DNA of 64,000 nt from Gnetum montanum (lineage: Eukaryota; Streptophyta; Gnetopsida; Gnetales; Gnetaceae): contig MNCI01014593.1 of assembly GCA_015680685.1 (NCBI GenBank), forward strand, positions 83,280 to 147,279. The letters run 5' to 3'. The stretch's first letter is position 1. Every line of letters starts with the position of its first letter. The notes below the pieces were generated by a model, which was not told the DNA's origin, ran no database searches, and saw only the letters and a program-made list of their open reading frames with translations. Below are positions 46,993 to 58,800 of the stretch, one piece after another. A program made the position numbers and the translations under genes.

Positions 46993-47813
46993 TGATCAGT
47001 AGCAAGTATACCCTATGCCCAACCATACGAATCACTAACATTCACTAAGCGATCCGGTTGAATTTCATAAACTTTAGCCCTCTAAGTACACTGAGTCTAG
47101 GAGGTGAATTATACAAATCATGATCACTGTCTTCTTAGTTCCACTTGTGAGGTGCAAGTGTATGGTTAAGTGTAACTGAGGCATCTAATTTTTATCATTT
47201 AAGTTAACTAAGTGCTCAAAAATAAAGTGATTAAATGTTTAACTAATCTAATTACTAACTAATGTCTAGGTAATCATGCCATAAGCATCAATTCCCACTT
47301 TTTGTACACATCCTGAACATGTGCAATGCTACTGAGTTACCAAGCATTAGGTGCTATTGGGATTACCAACCTTAATGTTTGCTCGAAGTGGTTGTACTTA
47401 TGTGTGTTATATAATCAATATTAATTACTTAATTACAATTCATTAAAGTGAAGTGCATGAAAAAAAATGCATAAGAAAAACATTAATCTATTCCAAGTGC
47501 TACAAGGTTTGGTTAGAAATTCTCATCTTTATTGCCGTTTAGACTGAGGTGCTTAGGTACATCAATGCTCGAATAAAGATCCATACACTTCTTTGACTCC
47601 TACTGTACGCACATAGAAAATATTCTAACTTTCAAAAGAAAAAATTGTAAGAGCTTTACTATAACTAAGGGATGGAATGTTTGGATTGTGTGCCCAAGTG
47701 TTGTATTTATAGGTAGGCATGTACCCCGTGATATCAGATATTCGATAACATAACATGTGCTACAATATTAGGGCTTTGATATTGGAGCTCCAATATTGTG
47801 GCCTAATTTATTA
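46993..47813 (-). repeat. 3' LTR of E3a
   Basis: 821 bp, plus strand TGATCAGTAGCAAG to CCTAATTTATTA, with the AACCATACGAAT, CTACTGAGTTACCAAGC and TACAAGGTTTGG motifs of the family. Next to it is TACCCCCACGAC, the reverse complement of the PPT. Confidence 0.83.
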
Positions 47814-48141
47814 TACCCCCACGACTAGATGAAAACTCGTCCTTGAGTGAACAAAGGCAAGAACAAGTTCTTTACAAAATATTGGGAAGGAATGCGATTA
47901 TTGACTAACTAACTGACACACAAACTAACTCAGACCAAACAAAAAAATGTTAAGTGCTCAAGTGTATGGATTTACAATCTTTTATAAAATTTGGTGTTAA
48001 TGACAACAAAATTGAACACCTTGACAAAAATTGACACCCAAACCCCTCTAGCAACTTGAAGACAAGGGAGAATATCAAATGGTTTCAAAGAATTCCCATT
48101 GCATGGGCTTATGCTACCTACTCCTAGGGTTGTTTAGGCAA

Positions 48142-48222
48142 TTAACTCCTTCTAGTTCTAATTTGCTTGTCCCTCAGTTGGGATGGTCCCGCTTCTAGTT
48201 CATGCTTTCCTTTTGGTGCCAT
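48142..48222 (-). pseudogene. E3a ORF3 remnant (first 26 codons)
   Basis: Minus-strand ATG at 48222-48220 gives MAPKGKHELEAGPSQLRDK and stops after seven more residues. The start aligns with ORF3 of E2 and E4. Only about 410 bp separate this ATG from the LTR, versus about 2.9 kb of coding plus 240 bp in E2, so nearly all of ORF3 is deleted. Confidence 0.7.
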
Positions 48223-48514
48223 CTATGGTCACAACAAAATCAAGGATTAGCGTGTGATGTGTAACTTGTAACATTTAGGTACCTTGTATCTTTGGGCAAT
48301 TACACTTGGCTAAGTTGTGATTATTGTAGATTGATTATTTTAAGATTATTTAATTTCTATGGCTACTAGAGTTTGTTGGAAGGGTTTAACTTGCATAAAT
48401 TAGTGACTTTAATGTTATTTTATTCATTAAACCCTTGTTGGAGCAAGAGAAATTTCAAAAAAAAAAAAATTGCCAAAAACCTAAGGTTTATGGCGCCCAC
48501 GATGTCGGGCTTAC
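48223..48514 (-). other. Leader intron remnant of E3a ORF3
   Basis: Minus-strand donor CTAGAG|GTAAGC at 48514 and acceptor ACCATAG ending at 48223, directly before the ORF3 ATG: 292 nt, against 293 nt in E2. The upstream TATA block present in E2 and E4 is missing here. Confidence 0.55.
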
Positions 48515-49584
48515 CTCTAGTAGCTGTAGGATTGAAAAACAAACTAAATAGGATAAGAGGTTTGAAAGTTATGGGCTCTAAAAATTTTCAATATGAAAGA
48601 TAATGGAGAAACAAAGATTTTTAACACAAACTTGAAGTTCTTGAAGAGCTAGAAAAGCCATGAAAATTCGAGAACATTGTGAAGGAGTGCACGATTGGAT
48701 AATTTTCAATATGAAATGCATGAAGGAGGATTAGATAATTCACAAAAAAAAAAGAGTTTTCCATTGGAGAACATTGTGAAGGAGTGCACGATTGGATGTC
48801 ACCTATTAGGTGCATAAAGGATTTGATTGTGAAAATGCCTAAGGATAAAGAACTTAACTAGCTTAGCCAAGAGGTATGCAAGTGGGTCCTCCCTATAGCA
48901 GGCTCATGCCCTTAATGCCCTTGCATGTCCTCAAACTAAGGAGTCCATGGGCCCCATGGGTGATTAATGGTCATGAAAAGTTAAGGATGAAATCCTGTAA
49001 GAACCTACCTAAGAATTTTGACACATCAAACTAAGACATTGAACAAAACCATGAAATATCGATAATGAGATGAATTATGGGAAGCAGTAGTAGATGAAAG
49101 AGAAGGTGGAATGGAGTTCCAAATCATGGTCACATGAAGACCCTTGTGGATCTTATAGTTAAGATGACTCGATAAAGTCCATCCTTAGTTTAGATTAAAA
49201 CCAACCACTTCCAGTGACTTCACATCGACACTCTCAAACCAATCCACCCCCTCAAGACATAAGAATGCTCCTATAGATCAATCACCATTCCTTAAAGAGA
49301 AGAAAAGAGAAGAAGAAAGTGAGAAATGGCCTTAGGTAGAGGGGACCTTCAGGCGTGGGTAACATGTTTTCTAGTCCCATAACTAATGCTTGTAGCTTGT
49401 TATTGAGTTTAAGGGGTGTGCTTTGAATTTCCACCATTTTTTTGAAATTTTATGTTTTTATGGATTTTTAGATGGGTGGATGACGTGGACTCACCATCTA
49501 AAGACTTTAATTTCCTATTATTGGTCGACAGCAGAATGGTAAGAAATCCATGAAAACACTCATGCACTCAAGAGGGTAGGCAAG

Positions 49585-50437
49585 TGATGAGTAGCGAGGT
49601 ACCCCTACGCCCAACCATACGAATACGAGCATTCACACATAATCTAGTAAAAGTCTAAGGATTAAGTGCTTATGCACTTACACAGAACAAGGATGAGTTA
49701 TGTAGTTGTTGCCTTCCCAAGTTTACTTGTAAGGCACAATTGTATGGTTAAGTAAACTTGAGGTATATGATTTTTATGTTTTTTATATTTTCTATCTTAA
49801 TCTCCTAAGTGTGTGTAATGAAAATATTTAATTAACTAATGGGTCTTTGTCACTCTAATGTGAATCAAATCCTAACACTAGCATCCGTTCCCACTCTTCG
49901 GACACATCCTGAACCAGTGTAACACTACTGGGATTACCAAACGCTAGTCGTTACTGGGTTACCAAGTGTTCCACATATGTTCAAAGTGGTTGTGCTTAGT
50001 GTGCTAATTCGTTGGTAATTGATAATTAATAATTCAGTAAAAATAACAATAATTAACTATTGAAAGAATCAAATAACAGTAAATAACATGAAATGCAAGA
50101 ATTAAGCTATTCTAAATGTTGCAAGGTTTATCATAAAGTTCATCTTTATTTTTGATCATAAGGTGTACTCAGGTACACAATGCTCGAATAAAGATCCGTT
50201 CACTCTATGAATCCTACTGTAAGCATTCAGAAATAATTCTAACTCTGGAATGGAAAAATTGGAAAAGTTCAGCTAAGAGGCTAAAAAACTAATACTTAAG
50301 CCAAGTGCCCCTATCTCTTATTTATAGCCAATGAGATAGGTTCTGACATTGCATGCTCGATATCACTTCGGCACCTTTGATATTGCATATCCGATATCAA
50401 AGGTTTGATATTGAGGGTCCAATATCAGGACTCATCA
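49585..50437 (-). repeat. 3' LTR of E3b
   Basis: 853 bp, plus strand TGATGAGTAGCGAGG to AGGACTCATCA. It contains CCAACCATACGAATACG, paired TTACCAAG-type motifs, and repeats of GATATTG / CGATATC near 50350-50425. Confidence 0.85.
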
Positions 50438-52369
50438 TACCCCCATGACTGAATGAAAACTCATCCTTGAGTTCCTTACAAAATATTGGGAAGGTATGGG
50501 ATTATTTTCTGAGCGATAATTGACGGTGACATGGAGTGACAGACTCAAAGTACCCAGTGAATGAATCGACAAACGTATTATAGCATTGGTGTTCATAACC
50601 ATTGTGGTGAACACTATACATAGATGACATCAAAACCCTCATTTGACAACTTGAAAGAGAGAGAAAAGAAAATGAGGTGCATTACTGTTGATGTAAAAAA
50701 TGTGCATATCGTTGTCCATCCATGGCCACATGACCACGCTTGTTCCTTGTGTAAATTCTCTTGCTCTAGTCCATCTTAAGTGCTCCCTCCTATCCTAATC
50801 CATTGTTCATGTGATTGCCATTTGCACACACAACATAGTCACGAATTAGCAAGGATAAATAAGATATAATGTAATTGATACCTTGCCTCGATATGAAGCA
50901 CATTAGCTAGGTTGTGGGTATGACAGATACTAGGTTAGAGGTTTGTAATTGATAACTATCGAAGGTGTAGGGGTAAGATAAGTAATGGAATGGAAAAAAT
51001 TGCGATAGGGCCTCCATAATTAAGAGAGAACCTTTGGTAGCAATAGGATGGAAAATGAAAGAAAAAGGAAGATAAGAGAAATAACAACTGTGAAGCCAAT
51101 AAAAATGCATAGAATGGTAGAAAAAAATAGTTGTCATAGATGGGGTGAAATGAGAAATAGTTGATTGTAAGAAATGTTTAAGGGAAAGAACTTAACAATT
51201 GCACCAAAAAGAAATGCCAGTGGGCCCTCCCCAAAGCAGGCTCATGCCCTTATGCCCTAACAAACCCACAAACCAAAGAATTTGTAGGCTCTAGGAATGA
51301 CATATGGAGACAATAATTAAGAATTCACCCACAAGAATTTATCAAAGAATAATAATGCATCTACCAAGATATAGACTAATCATAAAATTAGCAATGAGGT
51401 AGAATATGGGAAGAAATATGGAAAGAGAAGAGAGAATGGAATGGAATCCCAAAATCAAGGTTGTGTAAAGTCCCTTGTGTATTATATGGTTAAGGTGACT
51501 TAATAAAATTCAGTCCAAATCCAGATTCAAACTAACCACATCTAGTGACCTTGCATCAACACTCTTGACCAACTGATCCTCCTGAAGAACAAGAATGCTT
51601 CCACAGAGCCACCACCACTCCAACAAGAGAAGAATAGAGAAGTAGGAAGTGAGAGAGGGCCGTAGTTAGAGGGAACCTTCAGGCATGGGTAACATGTCTT
51701 TCTAGTGCCATAACCAATGCTTGTAGCCCATGTTTCTTTTATTACGTCTAAGGGGTGTGCTTTGAATTTCCACCAATTTTTTTTAAGTGGGCACTACACC
51801 ATGAAAAGACTTATTTGATTTGTGCAACTTCCTATATTAGTTGATAGCGGAATGGCAGAAAACCTATGAAAAGCATCCAAGTACCCAAGAGAATAGCCAA
51901 CACAAATGCATCAAATCCCCTTGAGGTCACACCCTTTTCAATCCATTGGGATCTTTCCTTGGTTTGAAGAATACCAAGCCACAAATTCATTAATATGTTT
52001 ACCTAGAAAAAGGGACAGTATATTTCCAAAATAAAGGGAGACCATAGAGTTGAATGGATGAATGGGTGATGTGGACTCATTGCTTGTTTTATCAAAAGAA
52101 ACCATATCTTAGCATCAACATTAAAATTCAAAGGTAAAACCAAAACATTAGTAAGTAACACTATTATAGTACAATCCACCATCATGAGCACTTATTATAT
52201 GACAAGTGAGAATAAATCAAACAAAATGTAATAGAGAAAGAAATAGTAGAAATGTTAATGATGTTGTAAAAAAAAAAAGTAAATATGAAAAATGTGTAAA
52301 ATAAAAATGTGTAAAAAAAAAAAGAAAAAAGAAACTAAGGGCTTAGAATAATTAGCATTAGTGGCCATC
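50438..52369 (-). other. E3b post-pol spacer with ORF3 start remnant
   Basis: The ORF3 ATG-equivalent is at 50821-50819, with its acceptor decayed (AG to AA). The donor-equivalent near 51031 reads CCAAAG|GTTCTC. No TATA block is seen upstream. The rest matches the untranslated spacer of E2 and E3a. Confidence 0.55.
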
Positions 52370-55300
52370 TCCCCCATGACTAAGTTGGAAGGAGGAGACC
52401 TGAAATAAGGAATAGGGCTGTCCATCAATAGAGGTAGGGTTAGTACTGGCCATTTTGGGCTCATGGAAAGGTTTGGTTTGCTAGATGTTGACCAATAATT
52501 TCTTATCCAGGCTTTTAGGTTTATAGATCATCATGGCCCCTAAAGGAAAAGTTTCATGAATGATATAAGGTCCTTCCCATAGTGTTTGAAATTTAGTTCG
52601 TTGTGGTGCATGTGTGGGATTCTAATAAAGAACCCTATCTCCTGGTTGGTATGTGACTTTTTTAATTTTTAGGTTATGATGTTGTTTGTTGAAGGCCTTG
52701 TGCAGTTTGTTGGATGATAGGGCGGCTAATTGATTTTCATCTAGCAAGTTAAGATTCATTAACTGTTCTTTCTGTGCTAGACTGAGGTAAAAGTTAAGGT
52801 TACATCTTATAGATAGTGAACGAAGCTTAGCTTGGATAGGAAGTGTTGGAAGTTTACTATACACTAACTCATAGGGATAGTAGCCTATAGGAAGTTTCCA
52901 CATGGAGTGGTAGGCCGAAAGAGCATCATTTAGCTTGGTGCTCCAATCTCGCCTATATTTGCTAATGGTTCGTGTCAAGATTTTTGTGATTTCCCTATTG
53001 GTAACTTCACTTGAGGATGATATAGTGTAGTTAGTTTATGCTTAACTCCTAAGCATTACATCAACTTCTAAAAAGTTACACCTGTAAAATGTGTACCATT
53101 ATTAAAAATAAGTGCACGAGGCACAGCAAACTTGTTTACGATTTGTTGCTGAAAAAATCATGCAACAATAGATGATGTACAGTTGGTAACAGTAGCTACT
53201 TTAACCCATTTTGTAAAATAATCAATAGCAACAACAATGTATGCTTTTCCATTAGACATTGGTGTAATAGGCCCCATAAAATCAATACCCCATATGTCAA
53301 AAGGTTCTAAGGGTTGAATCCATTATTGTGGATCCTCCATCCTAGCAATCATTTCCCCATTGCGTTGGCAATGCTCACCGGATTGGACAAAATGATGGGT
53401 ATCTCAAAATAATGTAGGCCAATAATATTCTGCAAGTAAGATTTTAATGGTTGTTTGTCTCCCAATGTAATGACCCCCACAAGGGCCTTCATGAGCATCT
53501 TGGAGAATTTGCAATTGATCTACATCGGGAACACACCATCGGACCAAGCCATCAGAACACACCTTGTAAAGGTTTCTGTTGATTTCCATAAAATGTTTGA
53601 CTCGGTGGAGAAACTATTGTTTCTTTCTAACATCCAGTCCTTGTGGTGTTTCTTGCATGAGAAGATAAGTAACAATGCTACTATACCAATTTGTATCTAT
53701 GGGTGATTGATTATTTATTACTCCTGAAAAGACGAGTTCATCAGGAAAGTGATGAAAAATTGGATATTCGTCCTCTTTGTTGTCTCATCACAACCGAGAT
53801 AAATGATTGATAACAACATTCTTGGTGCCCTTACGATCTATTATTGTGATGTTGAACTCTTGCAAGATCACAAGCCATCGTATGACACAAGGGATCACCA
53901 TTGGTTTATTCATAAGGAACCGAGTTGCACTATGATCTGTGTGTACAAATACCTTTAGCCTAATACATAATGCCTATATTTCTCTAGTGCAAACACAACA
54001 ACCATTAACTCTTTTTCTATTGTGGTATAGTTGAATTGTGCACAAGCAATACTTTGACTTGCATAGTGAATGTAATAGGGACATTTGTGGTCATCTAATT
54101 ATGTAAGTATGGCTCCTAAAGCAAAATTGGACACGTCAATCATTATATGGAATGGTCTAGACTAGTTAGGAGCTTGTAGAATAGGTGTTTCTACCAACTT
54201 TTGCTTCAAGGTTTGGAAAGCTAGCTCACATTCCCTGGTCCTTTCAAAGGGTATGTCCTTATTTTTTAATTCTACTAACGATTTTTCAATCTTTGAAAAG
54301 TTCTTGATGAAGCGTCTATAATAGCTAGTATTTCCAAGAAATGATCAGGTGTATTTTATAGTTTCAGGTTAATGAGTGATTCCTTGGATGACTTTAATTT
54401 TTTTAGGATCTACCTCCATCGCTATTTTTGAAATTTTATACCCTAATACAATGCCCTCTTGGACCATGAAATGACTTTTCTACTAATTGAGCCTTAGGTT
54501 GGTTTCAACACATCATTTCAGTACTTGCTCTAATTGATCCAATCCTTGTTCAAAGTCCACTTCGTAGGTGGAGAAATCATTCATAAAAACCTCCACACCA
54601 TTTCCTATTTGCTACTAAAATATACTAAGAACCAAACGTTGAAACATTGCTGGAGCATTACACAAGACAAATGGCATCTGCCTATATGTGAATGTCCCCC
54701 AAGGACTTGTGAATGTAGTTTTGGCTTGGTCTTCTGGTGCTATTTGAATTTGATTGTACCCACTGTAACCATCTAGAAAACTATAGTAGCAATGCCATGC
54801 AATGGTATCTAAAACTTGGTCAATGAATGCCAATGGGAAATGGTCTTTAAATGTTGCCATGTTTAATAGCCTAAAGTCTATACACACCCTCCATTTACCA
54901 CCTTTTTTGGGCACAATGACTAATGGACTAACCCATTCACTATCAGCAATGGGGTAGATGAACTTAGCGTTCATAAGTTGTTCAATTTCTTCTTTAACTA
55001 CTTGCTTAAGCTTTGGGTTCAATTGTCTTTGCGATTTTTGTTGAGGCTTCATAGAGGGATCAATGTAAATTCTATGTTGGCATATCCTAGGATCTATTCT
55101 AGTTAATTCGAGATATGACCAAGAAAAGGCTTTTGACCATTTCTTTATCATATTCAGTAGTCTTTCTTTTTATTGAGGAGCGAGCTTAGCATTAATAATT
55201 ATTGATTTTCCATTCTTGAGAAATGTATATGTTATATTTGTGGGCAACAATTTTAACTCAAGGGGCTCTTATTTAAAATCGTCAAGGATTTCCAACTTCC

Positions 55301-55426
55301 CTCGATTGATATTCTCGGTGTCAGTACTTGGAAGTTGGTGATGGACTTGCTCTAATACATCTATGCTATTTATATAGGCATAAGTCAAGCCCTTAGTTGG
55401 TTCCATGCATAAAGTTGAATTACTCT
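52370..55426 (-). pseudogene. E3b pol: RT, RNase H, integrase
   Basis: The longest open stretch is RT at 55151-54615: LNPKLKQVVKEEIEQLM, IADSEWVSPLVIVPKKGG, KWRVCIDFRLLN, YSFLDGYSGYNQIQIAPED, TFTSPWGTFTYRQMPF. The active site reads VFMNDF (54560; family FMDDF, Asp to Asn). RNase H is decayed (IMIDVSNFALGAIL). Integrase starts at 53589 with LVRWCVPDVDQLQILQDAHE, then the zinc finger start GGHYIGRQ, a decayed core, then ISKYRRDWSTKLNDAL at 52970 and the C-terminus near 52420. The copy is inactive. Confidence 0.85.
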
Positions 55427-56327
55427 TGATGAAGTGTCAAAAGTTAATGCATCGATTGGGCCACGTATACGCAGCCGCGTCGACGCGGGCCCGTCTACGT
55501 AGCCACCCTACGTCGACATGGCCCCGTTTACGCAGCCCCCTTTCCTAGATGTATAAATATGAGGGCCTTCCACCTCATTTAGGCATCTTTGGAGTAGTGA
55601 TAGTGAAGCTCTTGCAGTTTGCTCCCGTGAGAGATAGAATATTTTCCAAGTGACTGCAGCAGGTGTATGAAAAGCAATCGGATCTTTATTCGAGCATTGA
55701 TGTATTTGAGCCCATTGGCGTGATGGCAATAAAGACGAACTGTTCATGCAATCCTTGCAGCATTTGGACTTAGTTGTTTCATGCATTTAATAGTTTAAAA
55801 TGTTTATGCTTTATTAGTTACTTGTTGATTATTAATGTTTTTATTATTATAATTTCAATCGTTATGGTTCATTCGTAGTTCGTTAAAGACATAAGTATGA
55901 CCATCTCGAATGTAACCCAAACACTTGGTAAGCCCAGTGATGCTTAACGCCTGGTAACCTAGTAGTGTTAGGAAATGCTCAGAACGTGCTTGGAAGATGG
56001 GACCGGATACTTATGCTAGGAGTAGTTAGAATACAAACTAGGATAATTAGAGATTAGATTATAGTTTATTCCTTAACCTTCATACTTCAATTAATCACCA
56101 AAAAAGATAATTAAAAAGATATAAAAATCATTAGCCTTAGTCTCATTAACCAACGTAATAGAACTTCACAAGTGATATTAGGATAACAATGACTGTTCCA
56201 ACCCAAGGTTTCGCAGGTTAGAAGTTTGGTGTATGTTGAGTGCTTACAGTCTGTGGATTTCAACCGAGTCACGTGTGAACGCTCGTGATTCTTATGGTTG
56301 GGCATAGGGATACCTAGCCACTCATCA
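55427..56327 (+). repeat. 5' LTR of E4
   Basis: 901 bp, TGATGAAGTGTC to AGCCACTCATCA. U3 repeats CGTCGACGCGGGCCCGTC, CTACGTCGACATGGCCCCG and GTTTACGCAGCCCC lie at about 55470-55540, followed by TATAAATAT at 55552-55560. Confidence 0.9.
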
Positions 56328-56328
56328 T

Positions 56329-56346
56329 TGGCGCCATTGCCGGGGA
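56329..56346 (+). other. Primer-binding site of E4 (tRNA-Asp type)
   Basis: TGGCGCCATTGCCGGGGA, 17 of 18 to the complement of the plant tRNA-Asp 3' end, one base after the LTR. Confidence 0.92.
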
Positions 56347-56486
56347 TTGTTAGTCTTACATGCATCATCTGACTTTAGTGAAATTATCATTTAAGCTGTT
56401 GGATCAAACCCAGGACAGAAATATTTTCACATACTAGGCGAATTTAAGTTAATTAGTTAAGGTACACCAGTTATATGGACCATCTA

Positions 56487-58800
56487 ATGTCCAACATGTC
56501 TTCTCACAGGAGATATGCATTTGAACCATCGGTGCCACAAGAATGTTGAGTGGTATATAAACATCTCGATGAATATGTCCCTAATTTCACNNNNNNNNNN
56601 NNNNNNNNNNNNNNNNNNNNNNNNNNNNNNNNNNNNNNNNNNNNNNNNNNNNNNNNNNNNNNNNNNNNNNNNNNNNNNNNNNNNNNNNNNNNNNNNNNNN
56701 NNNNNNNNNNNNNNNNNNNNNNNNNNNNNNNNNNNNNNNNNNNNNNNNNNNNNNNNNNNNNNNNNNNNNNNNNNNNNNNNNNNNNNNNNNNNNNNNNNNN
56801 NNNNNNNNNNNNNNNNNNNNNNNNNNNNNNNNNNNNNNAAGCAAAGCTGGAGGAGATGACCACGGCCGTCACCAGGGTAGATGGGGAGATCGACACCGAA
56901 GCAGTGGCGATGCCTCTCCTTCTTCTTTGTCCTCCCCCTCTCCTTCACCTTCATCTAGCTCAGGTTCTGAGCGTCACAAAGGAAGGTTGGAGAGAAAGGA
57001 CGGTGGTAAGCGGGTTTGAGCAGGGAAACGTGAGGGAGCACACAACCAATTGTGTGGCCCTCGCCAGCATGAAAGAAGGGGTAGCAGAAATCATCACATA
57101 CGTCATAGTCCCAAACAGGACTATGATTCAGATGAGCCATTGTTAGCTACTCAGAGCATGCTCCACATTGCAGAGGCAGTTCACATTCCAAGTAGGCACA
57201 TAAAGGACAGTTAGATCAAGTGTATTGACATGAACAACATCCCCAGATTTGAGGGGGGATACAACTGTGATCTGCAGACCCACTTGCAGGCATTCCATGA
57301 TGCTTGCACCTTGCAAAATATTGATAACAATTGGCAATGATATAAGCTATTTCCCCAAACACTCATCAAAGAAGCCGAAAGTTGGTATTGGTCCTTAGAG
57401 CTGGAATCAGTCAGAAGATGGAGTACGATCCTTGAAATCTTTAATGAGAAATATCAAACGTACTCTAGAGTGGAAAATTTGAGACAAAAAATCCAAGGTT
57501 GGAAACAAGGGAATCAGGAACCCTTGGATGCCGCCATGAGTAGGTATTACTCATTGTTGCATCGATGCCCTGGTCATGGTTATTCTCAGCGGGCATAGCT
57601 TCACCACATTATAGATGGGCTCCGTTTTGAAACACGAAAGACCCTTGGTGTGTATGCCAATGGACGACTGTCGGAGCTAAGGGCCCATCAGTTGCAGCAC
57701 CTTATTGACCAGGTGGCCAAAGAGGAAGGAGAACTCAGAAAAAAGGAGAGTGCTGAAGAATTCAATCGGGATCCTTCCCATAGGAAAAGGGAGGTCTGAT
57801 TTTGTGATGAGGACGAAGAGTCACCACTGGAAGCAACAGTGAACTGGAATACTTTGCCGTTACAAAATTTTGCATTTGAAATATTGGCAAAGGTGGATAA
57901 AATGTGGGACTCTTTGGATGAGAAATTTCAAAGTGTATTGAAAATTACAGAAGAGTCCAAAGAGTAAGGTAGTGACCGTGATCGGCGCAAGAAGAAGGGA
58001 GTTGAACGTACCCAACACAAAGGTAAGGGAAAAGTTGCTGCAGCAGAACAAGTTGTAGACTCTGACACTGAGGAGGATGATGGATGCGACGTATGCCAAT
58101 ATGAACATCCTAAGGGATGTTGTCCTGTGGTGTCCCACCTTCAAGAGTCTGGGGTCTATGCCTTGAACCCTTGTTTGGCAGAGAGGCAGACGTCCCGAAG
58201 GTTGCCTTGTCCACAAGGTAATCCCAGGTGATTCCACCAGCAGCAGTAAGGATATTATCCCAATGGAATGCCTCCACAATCGTATGAGTATTTCCAACAG
58301 TGGCAGCAACCACAAGCGTGGGGGATGCCACCTCCAAGGCAGTAGTACCCTTACAAGCAGCTAGATCCTTATGGGTACTATGTTCAGCAACCCGTCTCTC
58401 CAAGAGAGTCTTCTAGTCACACGGCCTTTCCCAGTTACTACCATCCCCCTGAATATTTTAGACATCCATCTCCATCACCCAGGGGGACAAATCCACACCT
58501 CTTCTACCCTCCATCACCTTCTTCTGCCACTCCTCCACATCATCCCTCTCAGTTGCCACCTGCTCCATCCATGCAGGGAGAAATACCGCCACAGCCACAA
58601 CAACGAAGCGCTACAAGGGCTGTGAATTTACGACCAGCACCTAGGCTAAGTGGACTGGAATCCTAGCCATGTAAATGCCCTTTCTTCCAGCCCAATAATC
58701 AAAACACACCCTCACCTACGCCTATAGCCAGTGCCTCAGAACCTACCAACACCTCCATCATACCACCCGAGTAGTCCTCTACTCCGCCATAATCCAATGT
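56487..58800 (+). pseudogene. E4 gag with nucleocapsid knuckle (contains 248-base gap)
   Basis: ATG at 56487 begins MSNMSSHRRYAFEPSVPQEC, a stop, then VVYKHLDEYVPNF. Bases 56591-56838 are N. A Ser/Pro-rich linker follows. The capsid core spans 57130-57740: LLATQSMLHIAEAVHIPSRH, FEGGYNCDLQTHLQAFHDAC, IFNEKYQTYSRVENLRQKI, YYSLLHRCPGHGY, IIDGLRFETRKTLGVYANG. A charged segment precedes the zinc knuckle CDVCQYEHPKGCC (58085-58123). The C-terminus is Gln/Pro/Tyr-rich. In-frame stops are almost all TAG or TGA at expected Gln or Arg codons (for example NNWQ*YKLF). Gag and pol appear to share one frame with no intervening start. Confidence 0.86.

Larger units (their letters stand above)
46993..49584 (-). 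mobile_element. E3a: Athila-like element, 3' part, disrupted by E3b
   Basis: Reverse-strand 3' LTR (46993-47813), PPT, short ORF3 remnant, leader intron remnant and part of the post-pol spacer. At 49584 the sequence is interrupted by the 3' LTR of E3b in the same orientation. The other part of E3a is not in the window. Its U3 carries GATATTGGAGCTCCAATATT rather than the GTCGA/GGCC repeats of E1, E2 and E4, so it belongs to a second subfamily. Confidence 0.8.
49585..55426 (-). mobile_element. E3b: Athila-like element nested in E3a and split by E4
   Basis: Reverse-strand 3' LTR (49585-50437), PPT, ORF3 start remnant (ATG at 50821-50819 in a decayed context), spacer, and pol up to 55426, where E4 is inserted. 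Same U3 type as E3a (CTTTGATATTG, CCAATATCAGG). The gag and 5' LTR lie outside the window. Confidence 0.83.
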
